A stretch of 64,000 nt of DNA from an uncultured Muribaculaceae bacterium (GTDB lineage: Bacteria; Bacteroidota; Bacteroidia; Bacteroidales; Muribaculaceae), in assembly GCA_910579105.1 (NCBI GenBank), contig CAJTRT010000008.1, positions 1 to 64,000 of the forward strand. Reading direction: 5' to 3'. A model generated the notes under the pieces. That model saw nothing but the letters and a program-made list of their open reading frames with translations. It was not told the origin of the DNA and ran no database searches. Positions 8,333-17,591 of the stretch are shown piece after piece. The position numbers were made by a program, and so were the translations under genes. Numbering within the stretch: the stretch's first letter is position 1; the number at the start of each line of letters is the position of its first letter.

Positions 8333-10516
8333 ATGAAAAAGCTATTGACATTCAGCGCCGCCCTGATAGGGCTGGCAATGGGCAGCTGCTCCGACGACGC
8401 GAAATACGACCTTGGCAACGTCTCGGGTGAGGGACGCGTCATGATCCGCACGTCGCTCAACGCCGACGTGGCCAAATCGCGCGCCATAACCCCGGTTGAC
8501 GAGCTGGCCAAGGACGCGATGATATGGATTTCCAACGAGAAGGGCCTTGTGCGCCGCTTCGACGCTTCCAACCCGCTTCCAACCGGCGGAGTGACCCTCC
8601 TCGCGGGCAACTACACCGCCGAGGTATGGGCCGGCGACTCCGTGCCAGCCTCCTTCGACACCCGCTGGTTCAAGGGGATGGAGAAATTCACCGTCGTGAG
8701 CGGTTCCGTCTCCCAGGTGACGGTGGTGGCCGCCATAGCCAACGTAGTGACAAGCGTGGTTGCCGACAAGGGGGCCAAAGACGTACTCTCCGACATCACT
8801 ATGACCATAGGCCACAAGACCGGTTCTCTGGAATTCACTCCTGAACTGATTGAGAACAATGCCAAAGGTTACTTCATGATGCCGTCAATCGACAAGAACC
8901 TCGCCTGGACGCTGAAAGGCACCCTCTCAACCGGCGAGGAGTTCACCAAGACCGGCACCATAGAGAACGCCCGCCCCAAGACCGAGTACATTCTCACCGT
9001 CAAGCATGACGGCGGCGTGACCTCGCCCGTAGGCGGCGCGTTCATAACCGTCGAGATCCAGGAAGCCACCATCGTCGAGGACGAGTTCACCATCAACGCC
9101 GCCCCCGCGATTTCCGGCATCGGCTTCGATCTTTCGCAGCCCGTGATAGCCGAACCGGGCAAATTCGCCAAGAAATCGCTCTGGGTTGCCGCGACCTCGT
9201 TCCTGAAACGTGCCGAGGTGCGCTGCGACGCGTTCACCGCCCTGCTCGGCATCGGCGGCAACGACTTCGAGATTTTCGGCATGGAGCCTTCGGTCGAAAG
9301 CGCCGTGAACGCCGCCGGCATCCACTGGACCTACACCACCCACGACGACACCCGTTTCTCCGAACTGAAACTCACTTTCGACAAGGAGCTGCTCAACAAC
9401 CTCCCCTCGGGCGAGCACCAGGTGTCCGTCACCATAACCGACGAGGCCGACAAGACCGCCACGGCGACGATGACACTTATGGTTTCCGACGCGCTCGTGA
9501 TGACCGACCAGGTTGACGCGCTCGCCCCGACCACCTGGGCCACCAAGGCCACCCTCACCGGCACGGTGATGAAGGACGGCGCTACCGGTCTCGGCATCCA
9601 GTACCGCAAGCAGGGTACCCAGCAGTGGACGCAGGTTGCCGCCGACGAAGCCACCTCGCGCGCCGCGGCCAACTCCAAGTACATCGTTACGCTCACCGGC
9701 CTCGAACCGGGGGCGACCTACGAGTACCAGTCCTACTGCGACGACTTCACCTCATCAGTGACCTGCACGTTCACAACCGAATCGGCCACCCAGCTTCCCA
9801 ACTCCGGCTTCGAGGAATGGGGCAGCGACGGCGGCGTGGTTATCCCCGCGGCCTCCACCGCCGACCAGTTCTGGGACTCCGGCAACCATGGAGCCTACAA
9901 GGCAGGGAAAGCGGTATTGACCGAGAGGGACGGCTCAATCAGACATTCGGGCAGCTACTCCGCCCGCCTCACCAGCAAATACGCGAATTTGTTCGGTATA
10001 GGGAAATTCGCCGCCGGAAACATCTTCATCGGCAAATATCTCGAAACCGACGGCATGGACGGCGTACTTGGCTGGGGTCGCGACTTCCAGTCGAGGCCAA
10101 GGGCATTGCGCGTCTGGGCAAAGTATACTCCGCAAACTATAAACCGCGTCCAATCGAATCCGCGTAACCTTAAGGAAGGCGATTCTGACCAAGGCATTAT
10201 ATACATCGCGATCCTTAACGGCAACAACAAATCAGATAGCAAATACGGCACACAATGGCCGTGCGTGATTCGTACCAAATCAACTCAACTGTTCAGCAAG
10301 GATGACCCCAACGTGATCGCCTATGGCGAGAAACTGTTCACCGAGGCAACAGGAGGGGATTCACTGGTAGAATTTGAAATACCCATCGAATATTACGACA
10401 CCAACACAAAGGCTGTCAAAGTGATATGCGTGGCCTCAGCCTCGGTCGGCGGCGACTACTTCACCGGCGGCGAAGGCTCCCAGCTGTACATCGATGATTT
10501 CGAACTGATCTATTAA
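8333..10516 (+). CDS. DUF4493/PCMD-type surface lipoprotein
   Basis: 727 residues with lipobox MGSC (Cys 19). It has the same layout as the 4431 protein: DUF4493-like N-terminal part (RVMIRTSLNADV, GVTLLAGNYTAEVWAGDS), a beta-sandwich middle, a fibronectin-like stretch with GLEPGATYEYQSYC, then a C-terminal PCMD-like domain starting NSGFEEW and ending QLYIDDFELIY. The two proteins are therefore paralogues bracketing a shorter one. The gene has a rare canonical Shine-Dalgarno site and ends before a strong hairpin (10556-10609). Probably surface-exposed. No enzyme motif was recognised. Confidence 0.75.
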   Translation: MKKLLTFSAALIGLAMGSCSDDAKYDLGNVSGEGRVMIRTSLNADVAKSRAITPVDELAKDAMIWISNEKGLVRRFDASNPLPTGGVTLLAGNYTAEVWAGDSVPASFDTRWFKGMEKFTVVSGSVSQVTVVAAIANVVTSVVADKGAKDVLSDITMTIGHKTGSLEFTPELIENNAKGYFMMPSIDKNLAWTLKGTLSTGEEFTKTGTIENARPKTEYILTVKHDGGVTSPVGGAFITVEIQEATIVEDEFTINAAPAISGIGFDLSQPVIAEPGKFAKKSLWVAATSFLKRAEVRCDAFTALLGIGGNDFEIFGMEPSVESAVNAAGIHWTYTTHDDTRFSELKLTFDKELLNNLPSGEHQVSVTITDEADKTATATMTLMVSDALVMTDQVDALAPTTWATKATLTGTVMKDGATGLGIQYRKQGTQQWTQVAADEATSRAAANSKYIVTLTGLEPGATYEYQSYCDDFTSSVTCTFTTESATQLPNSGFEEWGSDGGVVIPAASTADQFWDSGNHGAYKAGKAVLTERDGSIRHSGSYSARLTSKYANLFGIGKFAAGNIFIGKYLETDGMDGVLGWGRDFQSRPRALRVWAKYTPQTINRVQSNPRNLKEGDSDQGIIYIAILNGNNKSDSKYGTQWPCVIRTKSTQLFSKDDPNVIAYGEKLFTEATGGDSLVEFEIPIEYYDTNTKAVKVICVASASVGGDYFTGGEGSQLYIDDFELIY

Positions 10517-10555
10517 GCGGTTCGTCCACAATTATTACAGCACCCTCCCATCCGG

Positions 10556-10609
10556 GCGGATAAATAACGCGCTGTGTCGGGATTCCGGCACAGCGCGTTA
10601 TTTATCCGC
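10556..10609 (+). terminator. Strong hairpin closing the lipoprotein operon
   Basis: A perfect 21-bp inverted repeat, arms 10556-10576 and 10589-10609, extended by a CGG/CCG pair to a 4-nt loop. There is no T-run, so it may act as a terminator or as an RNA-stabilising 3' end. It isolates the lipoprotein operon from the GH16 genes. Confidence 0.7.
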
Positions 10610-10677
10610 ACGATTACGCCCATCTGTCAACTTAAAAATTTAACAAAACTTATGAAGGAATATTGACAATAATAACA

Positions 10678-10685
10678 TATCTTTG
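10678..10685 (+). promoter_or_regulatory. -7 element of the GH16 operon
   Basis: TATCTTTG matches TAnnTTTG exactly. Transcription from here would begin near 10692, downstream of the most upstream in-frame start (10663), and so supports translation from 10762 or 10768. Confidence 0.6.
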
Positions 10686-10767
10686 TCAGTTCTTATTTCT
10701 ATGGGTACCGCCCTATGCCATGAAACCGCAGACCAAATTAGCAAACCTCATAATCAACCCAATGACA

Positions 10768-13362
10768 ATGTACAAAAAACACGCGGCCCTGGCTGCCGCC
10801 CTCGCAATCCTCCCGTTGATGGCGACGGCAGCCCAGTATCCGATCAACTACCCGCTTGACGCGAAGATCGACATTACCAACCGCTCCCTTCAAAGCGTGG
10901 TGCTCGCATCGCCGACCGACGGCGAGCAGACAATCGCCATAAACCAGGAACAGGACAAGCTCCTCTACCACGACGCGACCAACCGCTGCTTCACCGCCGT
11001 GCCGGGCGAGACTGTCACCGCCTCCTTCAACTGGACCGGAGGCTGGATGCACGGCTACGTCTACCTCGACCGCGGCAACGACGGCTCCTTCGACTTCACC
11101 CTCGACGACTCGAAGCAGTTCGTCGACCGCGGCGACGTCATGGCCTACACCAACTTCAACGGGACAAACAGTGCCGGGTCGCCAGCAAGCGGCAACTGCG
11201 GCTTCAACCCGCCGCAGTTCACCATCCCCGCCGACCTTCAGCCGGGTCTCTACCGCATGCGCTACAAAATCGACTGGAACTCCATCGATCCCGGGGGTAA
11301 CACCGCCGAAGGCCTGGTGCACCAGCAGCTTATAACAGCCAACGCCGGTGCCATAGCCGACGTGATGGTTTATCTGCACAACGGCACCCGCGGGCTTGAG
11401 GTCAACGCCCCTAACTGCTCTGTGACCGGCCTGAACGGCGAGGTAGCCGAGGAGACCGCCATAACTCCCGGCCGCCCGTTCAGCCTCATAGTCCATCCCG
11501 ACGAGGGATACCGCGTAAGCGCGATAAAGGTCAGCTGCGGCAACAAGCTCGACGTGCAGGACATTGAGTTCGCCAACACCGACATGGCCTACAAGGAAGC
11601 CTCGCTCCCCCTGTCGCAGATCGACGACAACATACTGACCATACCTGGCGCCTACACCTACGGCCGCGTGGTCCTCGAAATCGCGGTAGAGGAAGGCCGC
11701 GACCCGTCGCTCGACTATTATTCCTCCACCCTTTCAGGCACCAAGGACTGCGCTGGCATCACGCGCCTCTCTATGCCTTCCCCAAACAGGACCGACATCC
11801 TCGACATCGCGACCGACCAGCGGCACATTTTCAACGACACGAAAGCGCTCACGGCCGAAATTGGAACCGCAACCACGATATCCGCTGACTTCGACGGCCC
11901 GACCGGCGACCTCAGCCTGTACATCGACCTTGGCCAGACAGGCCAGTTCCCCGCGGAAGCGGCAGCTGCCTTTGCCGGAGGGGAGGCCTCGTTCACGCTA
12001 CCCGCGACAGTGAAACCCGGAGTCTACCGCGCCCGCGTGGAAGCGAAAGGCACCTGCGCGGTAGATTTCCTGCTGAACGCCCATAACGCTTCCGCCGACA
12101 TCCGCGCCGACATCCTCAACGGATACCTCGCCGGTGCCGCCGGCGCTATCCTCCCTGCGACAGCGGCTTTCGGGCAGCCTCTCACCATAGAACCCAAAGC
12201 CACGCTTCCAGGCTTCCGGGGCGACAAGCTGACGGTGCGCCACGGCCATAACGTCGCCGGGCGCCAGTACATCCGAGGCAACCGCCAGTGGGACGAGTTC
12301 GAGATACCCGCCGAAGGTTCCACAGAGCTCACGGCCGACGAGGTTGACGGAACCCTGTTCGTCATTGGCGAGCTTGCCGAGACCCCCGACAGCGAATGGA
12401 CCCTCGTATGGCACGACGAGTTCAGCACCGACGAGATGGATGCCGACAAATGGAGCTACCATCCCCGCAACTCAGCCGTATGGAACCGTTTCTGCGCCGT
12501 AGGCGACGAACGCCCCGTGGTCAACAAGTTCGAGGACGGACTTTACAGGTCATACTGCGTGAAGACCCCCGCCGAGTTCGCGACCGAACAGAAGGAGATG
12601 ATTTCCGGAGCCATCTACACTTCCGGCAAGTTCTACCTCACCGGCGGCTACATCGAGGCCCGCTGCAAAACCCTCCCGCACAAAGGCAACTTCCAGGCTT
12701 TCTGGATGATGCCGTCGAACCAAAGCTACGGCTGGCCCTCATGCGGCGAAATCGACATCTGGGAGCAGATCGACACCGAGAACATCGCCTACGGCTCACT
12801 GCATGACGCGTGGCGCTACCGCAACGACGCCGCCGTGGTCAACAAGTTCGGCACCATCAGCAAGCCATGCCCCTACTCCGGCGGCACCAAGTCGGGCGTC
12901 AACGCGGCCGAATGGCACGTCTACGCCATCGACTGGGATTCGGAGCAGATAACCTGGCTGATTGACGGAGTGCCGTTCGCGACAGCCCGCAACCCCCACT
13001 ACTCCGAAGGCAAGTGGACCGAGGATGTGACCTGGCCTTTCGACAAGGCGTTCTACATAATCTGCAACCAGTCGGTAGGAACCGGTTCCTGGGCCAAGGC
13101 CCCCGACCTCGATTTCACCTACCGCACCGACTTCGACTATGTGCGCGCCTATCAGAAAAAAGACCGCCTGAACTACTTCTCGATAGCCGACGGCCTCGTC
13201 GCCGGTGTCGACAACGTGATTTCTGACAACGACGCTCTCGACCCCGACGCCCCCGTTGAGTTCTACACCCTGCAAGGCATCCGCGTCAACCCCGAGAACC
13301 TCGCCCCAGGCATCTACATACGCCGCCAGGGCAAGAACGCGACCAAGATCGCCATCAGGTAA
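10768..13362 (+). CDS. GH16 beta-glucanase with N-terminal accessory domains
   Basis: 864 residues from the ATG at 10768 (MYKKHAALAAALAILPL, a signal peptide). An upstream in-frame start at 10663 lies before the predicted transcript start. Residues 35-540 hold accessory beta-domains, including GEVED-like stretches (FVDRGDVMAYTNFN). The catalytic GH16 domain fills about 550-815, with the signature EIDIWE at 661-666: nucleophile Glu 661, helper Asp 663 and acid/base Glu 666. The family cleaves beta-1,3- or mixed-linked beta-glucans. The C-terminal tail YTLQGIRVN...PGIYIRR...KIAIR matches a tail on three other secreted proteins here. The next gene is a stand-alone GH16 20 bp downstream. Substrate cannot be told from sequence. 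Confidence 0.88.
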   Translation: MYKKHAALAAALAILPLMATAAQYPINYPLDAKIDITNRSLQSVVLASPTDGEQTIAINQEQDKLLYHDATNRCFTAVPGETVTASFNWTGGWMHGYVYLDRGNDGSFDFTLDDSKQFVDRGDVMAYTNFNGTNSAGSPASGNCGFNPPQFTIPADLQPGLYRMRYKIDWNSIDPGGNTAEGLVHQQLITANAGAIADVMVYLHNGTRGLEVNAPNCSVTGLNGEVAEETAITPGRPFSLIVHPDEGYRVSAIKVSCGNKLDVQDIEFANTDMAYKEASLPLSQIDDNILTIPGAYTYGRVVLEIAVEEGRDPSLDYYSSTLSGTKDCAGITRLSMPSPNRTDILDIATDQRHIFNDTKALTAEIGTATTISADFDGPTGDLSLYIDLGQTGQFPAEAAAAFAGGEASFTLPATVKPGVYRARVEAKGTCAVDFLLNAHNASADIRADILNGYLAGAAGAILPATAAFGQPLTIEPKATLPGFRGDKLTVRHGHNVAGRQYIRGNRQWDEFEIPAEGSTELTADEVDGTLFVIGELAETPDSEWTLVWHDEFSTDEMDADKWSYHPRNSAVWNRFCAVGDERPVVNKFEDGLYRSYCVKTPAEFATEQKEMISGAIYTSGKFYLTGGYIEARCKTLPHKGNFQAFWMMPSNQSYGWPSCGEIDIWEQIDTENIAYGSLHDAWRYRNDAAVVNKFGTISKPCPYSGGTKSGVNAAEWHVYAIDWDSEQITWLIDGVPFATARNPHYSEGKWTEDVTWPFDKAFYIICNQSVGTGSWAKAPDLDFTYRTDFDYVRAYQKKDRLNYFSIADGLVAGVDNVISDNDALDPDAPVEFYTLQGIRVNPENLAPGIYIRRQGKNATKIAIR

Positions 13363-13382
13363 CACATCCTCTTACATCAGTT

Positions 13383-14249
13383 ATGAGACTACGCATTATT
13401 ACGGCAGCCATGGCCGCCGCGGTAGCGGCAACGTTCAACTGCGAGGCGGCTCCCCCTTCCGCCTGTTCCACGCGGTGGGAGATGGTATGGAACGACGAGT
13501 TCGACACCCCCGAAATGGACACGGCGAAATGGGAATACAATCCCCGCGGCAGAGCCACCTGGAGCCGGTTCATCGCTACCGACCCCGCCGACCGCGAGAC
13601 CGTCAACAAGTTCGGCGAGGGTGTGTACCGCTCGTTCTGCGTCGCGAACCCCAACCCCGCGCCGGGCAACGAGATGATTTCCGGGGCGATCCGTTCCAAA
13701 GGGAAATTCCATATGCGCGGCTGCTATGTCGAAGCACGCTGCCGCACCCGCGCCCACACCGGCAACTTCCCCGCTTTCTGGCTCCTCCCAGCCGCCAGCG
13801 ACAAGGGATGGCCCGTGTGCGGCGAAATCGATGTCTGGGAACAGATCGACGACCAGCCGGTTGCCTACCAGACACTGCACCACGCCATGCGCTACCCCGA
13901 CCACCCCAATTCTCGGAAATACTTCGAGCCGGTGGGAGTCGACAGCACCTATGTGGGTTGCGAGATTCCTGACATCGACCCGGGGCAATGGCACGTCTAC
14001 GGAGTGGAATGGGACGCCGAGCACCTTACATTCTATATCGACGGCAAGGAGACATACACCGTCGAGAACCCGCACTTCTCCGCCGGCAGCTGGACCGAGG
14101 ACGTGACCTGGCCTTTCGACCAGGAGTTCTATCTGATTCTGAACCAGTCGGTCGGCAACGGCTCCTGGGCGAAGGAATACGATCCCGCCTTCGAGTATAT
14201 GACCGAGTTCGACTACGTCCGCGCCTACCGCCGGGCCGAACCCCGGTAG
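13383..14249 (+). CDS. GH16 beta-glucanase, single domain
   Basis: 288 residues, a signal peptide followed directly by a GH16 domain. The active-site motif EIDVWE lies at 148-153 (Glu 148, Asp 150, Glu 153). It shares long blocks with the larger GH16 upstream: WNDEFDTPEMD, WEQIDDQPVAYQTLH, EDVTWPFDQEFYLILNQSVG and TEFDYVRAYR, so the two catalytic domains are paralogues. It has no accessory domains and no LQG-type tail. It is probably a periplasmic or secreted laminarinase-like enzyme that works on products of the first. Spacing of 20 bp indicates one operon. Confidence 0.9.
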   Translation: MRLRIITAAMAAAVAATFNCEAAPPSACSTRWEMVWNDEFDTPEMDTAKWEYNPRGRATWSRFIATDPADRETVNKFGEGVYRSFCVANPNPAPGNEMISGAIRSKGKFHMRGCYVEARCRTRAHTGNFPAFWLLPAASDKGWPVCGEIDVWEQIDDQPVAYQTLHHAMRYPDHPNSRKYFEPVGVDSTYVGCEIPDIDPGQWHVYGVEWDAEHLTFYIDGKETYTVENPHFSAGSWTEDVTWPFDQEFYLILNQSVGNGSWAKEYDPAFEYMTEFDYVRAYRRAEPR

Positions 14250-14270
14250 CACTTATGACACAAGCCCCAC

Positions 14271-14357
14271 ATTGTAGGGACGCACGGTTCGTGCGTCCGA
14301 TAGCAGACTGACAATCAGACGCATATAATCGGACGCACGACCGTGCGTCCCTACAAT
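14271..14357. repeat. Composite copy of dispersed palindrome GGACGCACG/CGTGCGTCC
   Basis: Two copies of the same palindrome (14278-14298 and 14331-14350) sit head to head. The outer 17-bp arms at 14271-14287 and 14341-14357 are perfect inverted repeats ending in ATTGTAGG and CCTACAAT. The same core recurs at 44727-44747 and 50960-50998. It lies between convergent genes, the usual site of such elements. Confidence 0.75.
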
Positions 14358-14391
14358 CCTGATAACGAGACAGAGACCTCGCAGCCAAGAC

Positions 14392-14427
14392 AAAAAAGCG
14401 GGGGCGCCTGGTAAGAGGCGCCCCCGC
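14392..14427 (-). terminator. Rho-independent terminator of the leucine-rich-repeat gene
   Basis: A perfect 12-bp GC-rich stem (14398-14409 with 14416-14427, 6-nt loop), followed on the minus strand by six T (14397-14392). It lies about 70 bp after the stop of the leftward gene at 14496. Confidence 0.85.
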
Positions 14428-14495
14428 CCACTTGGGGGTCTATATGAAGAGCGGGTTGCCGTGTGTTGGCTTATCCGTCCGCCGCGGAACCACGG

Positions 14496-15554
14496 TTAGT
14501 AGTTCCACTGGCAGGCGATCATTCTCAGCGAGTTGTCGCCCATTGTGCGGAGGTCGTTGATCATGTTGTTTCGGCAGTTGACGTAGACAAGAGCCTGGTC
14601 GAAGGAAACGTCGAGCATGGTCAGCTGGTTGTTGTTGCAGAGCACGCGCTGCAAGAACGTCTGGTTGCTGAGGGTCAGCTGGGTGAGGTCGTTGTAGGAG
14701 CAGTCGACGAAGAGCAGCTGCGGGCAGTTGTCAACGGTCAGCGACGTCAGGTTGTTGTAGGAGCATACCAGGTCGAGCAGTGCAGTGCAGTCGCGCATCG
14801 CGAGACCCTGCATGTTGTTGTCGGAGCAGATGAACGAGCTGAGAGCGGGGAGGCCGCTGACAATCATGTTGGAGATTTCATTGTCGTCGACATTGAGGTT
14901 CTGCAGGTTCTCAAGCCCCACGAGTGTTATGCCTGTGAGCTTGTTATAGCCGCAGTAGAGGTTTTTCAGAGCGGTGCAGTTCTCAACCTTGAGGTTCTCG
15001 AGGTGGTTGCCCTGGCAGTTCAGGGTTTTGAGCGTGGAGGAGTTGGCCACGTCGAGCGACACCAGGTAGTTGTTGGAGACGTTGAAGGTGGTCAGCAGCG
15101 GGGTGGCGCTGAGGTCGATCTCGGTCAGGCGGTTCTTGTAGATGTTAAGGGTTACGAGGGCGGAGCATCCTGTGAGGTCGGCCACCTTGATCATGTTGCG
15201 CGATGCGTTGAGGTTGCTGAGCGCGGCGTCGCCGGAAAGATTGATCGAGGTAATCTTGTTGCGGGAAACGTTCAGAGTCTCGAGGGAGGTGAAACCGGTC
15301 AGCGAGAGGTCGCCGGCCAGGTGTTTATCCTTCCACTCGATTGATTTGACGCGGCCGTTCTCAATGGTCACGCCTTCCCAGGTGGAAGGGGCGTTAAGGT
15401 CGGTAATTTTGAGGGCTTGCGCGTTCGTACCGTCCTTTTCGGCGGGCATCGACAGGAACGCCTTGAGCTGTTTCAGCTCGTTCTTGTCAATCTTCTGTGC
15501 GAAAACCGTCATGCAACCCAGCATGAGAGTAATCATTAAAATCGCTTTCTTCAT
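14496..15554 (-). CDS. Secreted leucine-rich-repeat protein
   Basis: 352 residues from the ATG at 15554 (MKKAILMITLMLGCMTVFAQ, a signal peptide cut after Ala-Gln). Earlier in-frame codons upstream give no signal sequence. From about residue 70 there are some twelve tandem units of about 21 residues of the form L.TLNCQGNHLENLKVENCT, an internalin-like LRR solenoid. It reaches almost to the C-terminus, with no anchor, lipobox or LQG-type tail. Such proteins bind proteins or glycans outside the cell or in the periplasm. It is monocistronic with its own terminator. Binding partner unknown. Confidence 0.8.
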   Translation of the reverse strand: MKKAILMITLMLGCMTVFAQKIDKNELKQLKAFLSMPAEKDGTNAQALKITDLNAPSTWEGVTIENGRVKSIEWKDKHLAGDLSLTGFTSLETLNVSRNKITSINLSGDAALSNLNASRNMIKVADLTGCSALVTLNIYKNRLTEIDLSATPLLTTFNVSNNYLVSLDVANSSTLKTLNCQGNHLENLKVENCTALKNLYCGYNKLTGITLVGLENLQNLNVDDNEISNMIVSGLPALSSFICSDNNMQGLAMRDCTALLDLVCSYNNLTSLTVDNCPQLLFVDCSYNDLTQLTLSNQTFLQRVLCNNNQLTMLDVSFDQALVYVNCRNNMINDLRTMGDNSLRMIACQWNY

Positions 15555-15659
15555 AATAAATAGTTGTTTTGAACCAAGTTCTGTTAGGAGTTTTTGTACA
15601 TTATAAACACACCTTGAAAGAAAAAGGTTGGCCTCCCCGCGAAAAAAACTCGGAAGGCG

Positions 15660-15690
15660 GTTGAAGTAGGCCACATTTCAGCTAACTTCG
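15660..15690 (+). promoter_or_regulatory. Promoter of acyltransferase gene
   Basis: GTTG (15660-15663), 19 nt, TAACTTCG (15683-15690), then CG. Spacing is right, and both boxes differ by one base from the consensus. The ATG follows 23 nt later at 15714. Confidence 0.6.
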
Positions 15691-15713
15691 CGTCAAAGAA
15701 CAAACCACCGCCT

Positions 15714-16889
15714 ATGGCAGCAGAAACAATCCATTCAGCCTCAAAACCGAGGTTTGAAATTCTTGACGGACTGCGAGGCGTGGCCGCTATGATCGTGGTC
15801 GCGTTTCATCTTTTTGAGACCTATTCGTCCGGGCCAAGTGACCAGATTCTCAATCACGGATATCTCGCTGTGGATTTCTTTTTTGTCCTGTCGGGATTTG
15901 TGATCGGATATGCCTACGATGACCGCTGGCAACGGATGTCTACCTGGAATTTCTTCAAACGCCGTCTGATCCGCCTGCAGCCGATGGTGGTGCTGGGCAC
16001 TCTGATAGGGGCTTTTTGGTTTTATTTCAGCGCGGCACCCGGGTTTGAACTCGTAATGCGCACTCCCTGGTGGAAACTTATGTTGATAATGGTGCTCGGC
16101 TGCATAATGTTTCCCACACCTCCCTCGATGGATATCAGGGGGTGGAAAGAAATCAACTCGCTCAACGGAGCGCAATGGTCGTTGCTGTGGGAATACATCG
16201 CCAATATACTATACGCACTGTTTGTCAGACGGTTCAGCAAGTTTCTCCTCGCGCTTTTCGTGTTCCTTTCAGCGTTTCTGACAATCGACATCGCTATGAA
16301 CATCGACACATTCGGGCTGCTGGAAGCACGCTGTTATGCCAAATACACTGTAATCGGCGGATTCGGGCTCACCCCTGACCAGATATACATAGGCATTTCC
16401 CGTTTGCTCTACCCGTTCTTCGGAGGACTTCTGCTTTATCGCATGGGCAAATGGCGTATAAATCTCCGTAAAGGGGGAATGACTATTTGCTCCCTTGCCG
16501 TTGCCGCCACCCTTGTCACACCGCATATAGGGGGCGACAATCATGAATGGCTCAACGGACTGTATTGTGCCGTTATAATCCTGCTCGTATATCCAGCCAT
16601 CGTGGCCGCGGGAGCGGGAAGCGAGCTAAAAGGAAGAACGACAACGGCAGTCTGCAAATTCCTGGGAATGATTTCCTACCCGCTATATATCACCCATTAC
16701 CCTATGATCTATGTCCAGATGAACTGGGCCGCGCGACACGCCGACGCGCCTCTCGGCACACACATCTGGGTAGCCGCCAGCATATTCACCGCGTCAATAG
16801 CCGTGGCATACGCGAGTGTCATAGTATATGACATCCCGGTGCGCGAATGGCTTTCTGAAAAATTCATCTACCCGAAGAAAAACAAATAG
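15714..16889 (+). CDS. Membrane O-acyltransferase, acyltransferase-3 family
   Basis: 391 residues with about ten hydrophobic helices. The N-terminal EILDGLRGVAAMIVVAFH contains the arginine and histidine conserved in acyltransferase-3 (OafA/NodX-like) proteins, and DFFFVLSGFVIGY follows in helix 2. The family transfers acetyl or similar groups from the cytoplasm to sugars of surface polysaccharides across the inner membrane. It stands alone between convergent neighbours, so its acceptor glycan is not indicated. Typical family length without the extra C-terminal SGNH domain. Confidence 0.9.
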   Translation: MAAETIHSASKPRFEILDGLRGVAAMIVVAFHLFETYSSGPSDQILNHGYLAVDFFFVLSGFVIGYAYDDRWQRMSTWNFFKRRLIRLQPMVVLGTLIGAFWFYFSAAPGFELVMRTPWWKLMLIMVLGCIMFPTPPSMDIRGWKEINSLNGAQWSLLWEYIANILYALFVRRFSKFLLALFVFLSAFLTIDIAMNIDTFGLLEARCYAKYTVIGGFGLTPDQIYIGISRLLYPFFGGLLLYRMGKWRINLRKGGMTICSLAVAATLVTPHIGGDNHEWLNGLYCAVIILLVYPAIVAAGAGSELKGRTTTAVCKFLGMISYPLYITHYPMIYVQMNWAARHADAPLGTHIWVAASIFTASIAVAYASVIVYDIPVREWLSEKFIYPKKNK

Positions 16890-16940
16890 CGCCCGGCTCA
16901 TTCGCGGCCACCAGCACTAATCCGAGCGATGTTCAGCCTG

Positions 16941-17591
16941 TCACTCGAAGCCGGGGAGAACCGGGTCGGGCAGCAGGCGGAACGAGAGCCGGTGGTAGGG
17001 AGACGGCCCGTTTTCGGCGATTGCGGCGCGATGGTCGCGCGTGGGATAGCCTTTGTTTATCCGCCAGCGGTATGCGGGATATTCAGCGTCGAGGCGCTCC
17101 ATCAGCTCGTCGCGGTGGGTCTTGGCCAGCACTGATGCCGCCGCGATGTTGCCGAAGCGGCCGTCACCCTTCACAAAAGTCTCGCACGGCAGGGCGCCGT
17201 AGGGCTTGAAGCGGTTCCCGTCGACAATCACGCGGAGTGGCCGGGGGAAGAGAGCGTCCAGAGCGCGGTGCATGGCCTCGATCGAGGCGTTAAGGATGTT
17301 CATGGAGTCAATCTCGGCAGGGGAGCACCAGGCCACGGCCCACGCAAGAGCCTCCGCCTCGATAATGGGGCGCAGCAGCTCGCGGCGGCGTTCGGTGAGC
17401 TGCTTCGAATCGTTGAGCCAGGGATGATGGAAGTCGTCAGGAAGTATCACAGCCGCCGCCGCGACCGGCCCGGCGAGGCATCCGCGGCCCGCCTCGTCGC
17501 ATCCGGCCTCCATCGCCGAGAACACATGGCAGTTTGGCAGCGGCGATCCCGGTTCAGTGGATTCTTTCATCCGGTTGGATCGCAAGGTCAT
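16941..17591 (-). CDS. rnhB: Ribonuclease HII
   Basis: 216 residues from the ATG at 17591, which overlaps the stop of the preceding gene by 4 bp (ATGA). A longer reading from 17648 would run into that gene. The RNase HII signature GCDEAGRGCLAGPV carries the first catalytic Asp-Glu pair. Further acidic residues follow in VIVDGN and near the C-terminus (YPTRDH), and ASVLAKTHRD is also typical. The enzyme nicks RNA in DNA at single ribonucleotides and at Okazaki primers. It is last in a leftward operon with unrelated upstream genes. Confidence 0.95.
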   Translation of the reverse strand: MTLRSNRMKESTEPGSPLPNCHVFSAMEAGCDEAGRGCLAGPVAAAAVILPDDFHHPWLNDSKQLTERRRELLRPIIEAEALAWAVAWCSPAEIDSMNILNASIEAMHRALDALFPRPLRVIVDGNRFKPYGALPCETFVKGDGRFGNIAAASVLAKTHRDELMERLDAEYPAYRWRINKGYPTRDHRAAIAENGPSPYHRLSFRLLPDPVLPGFE

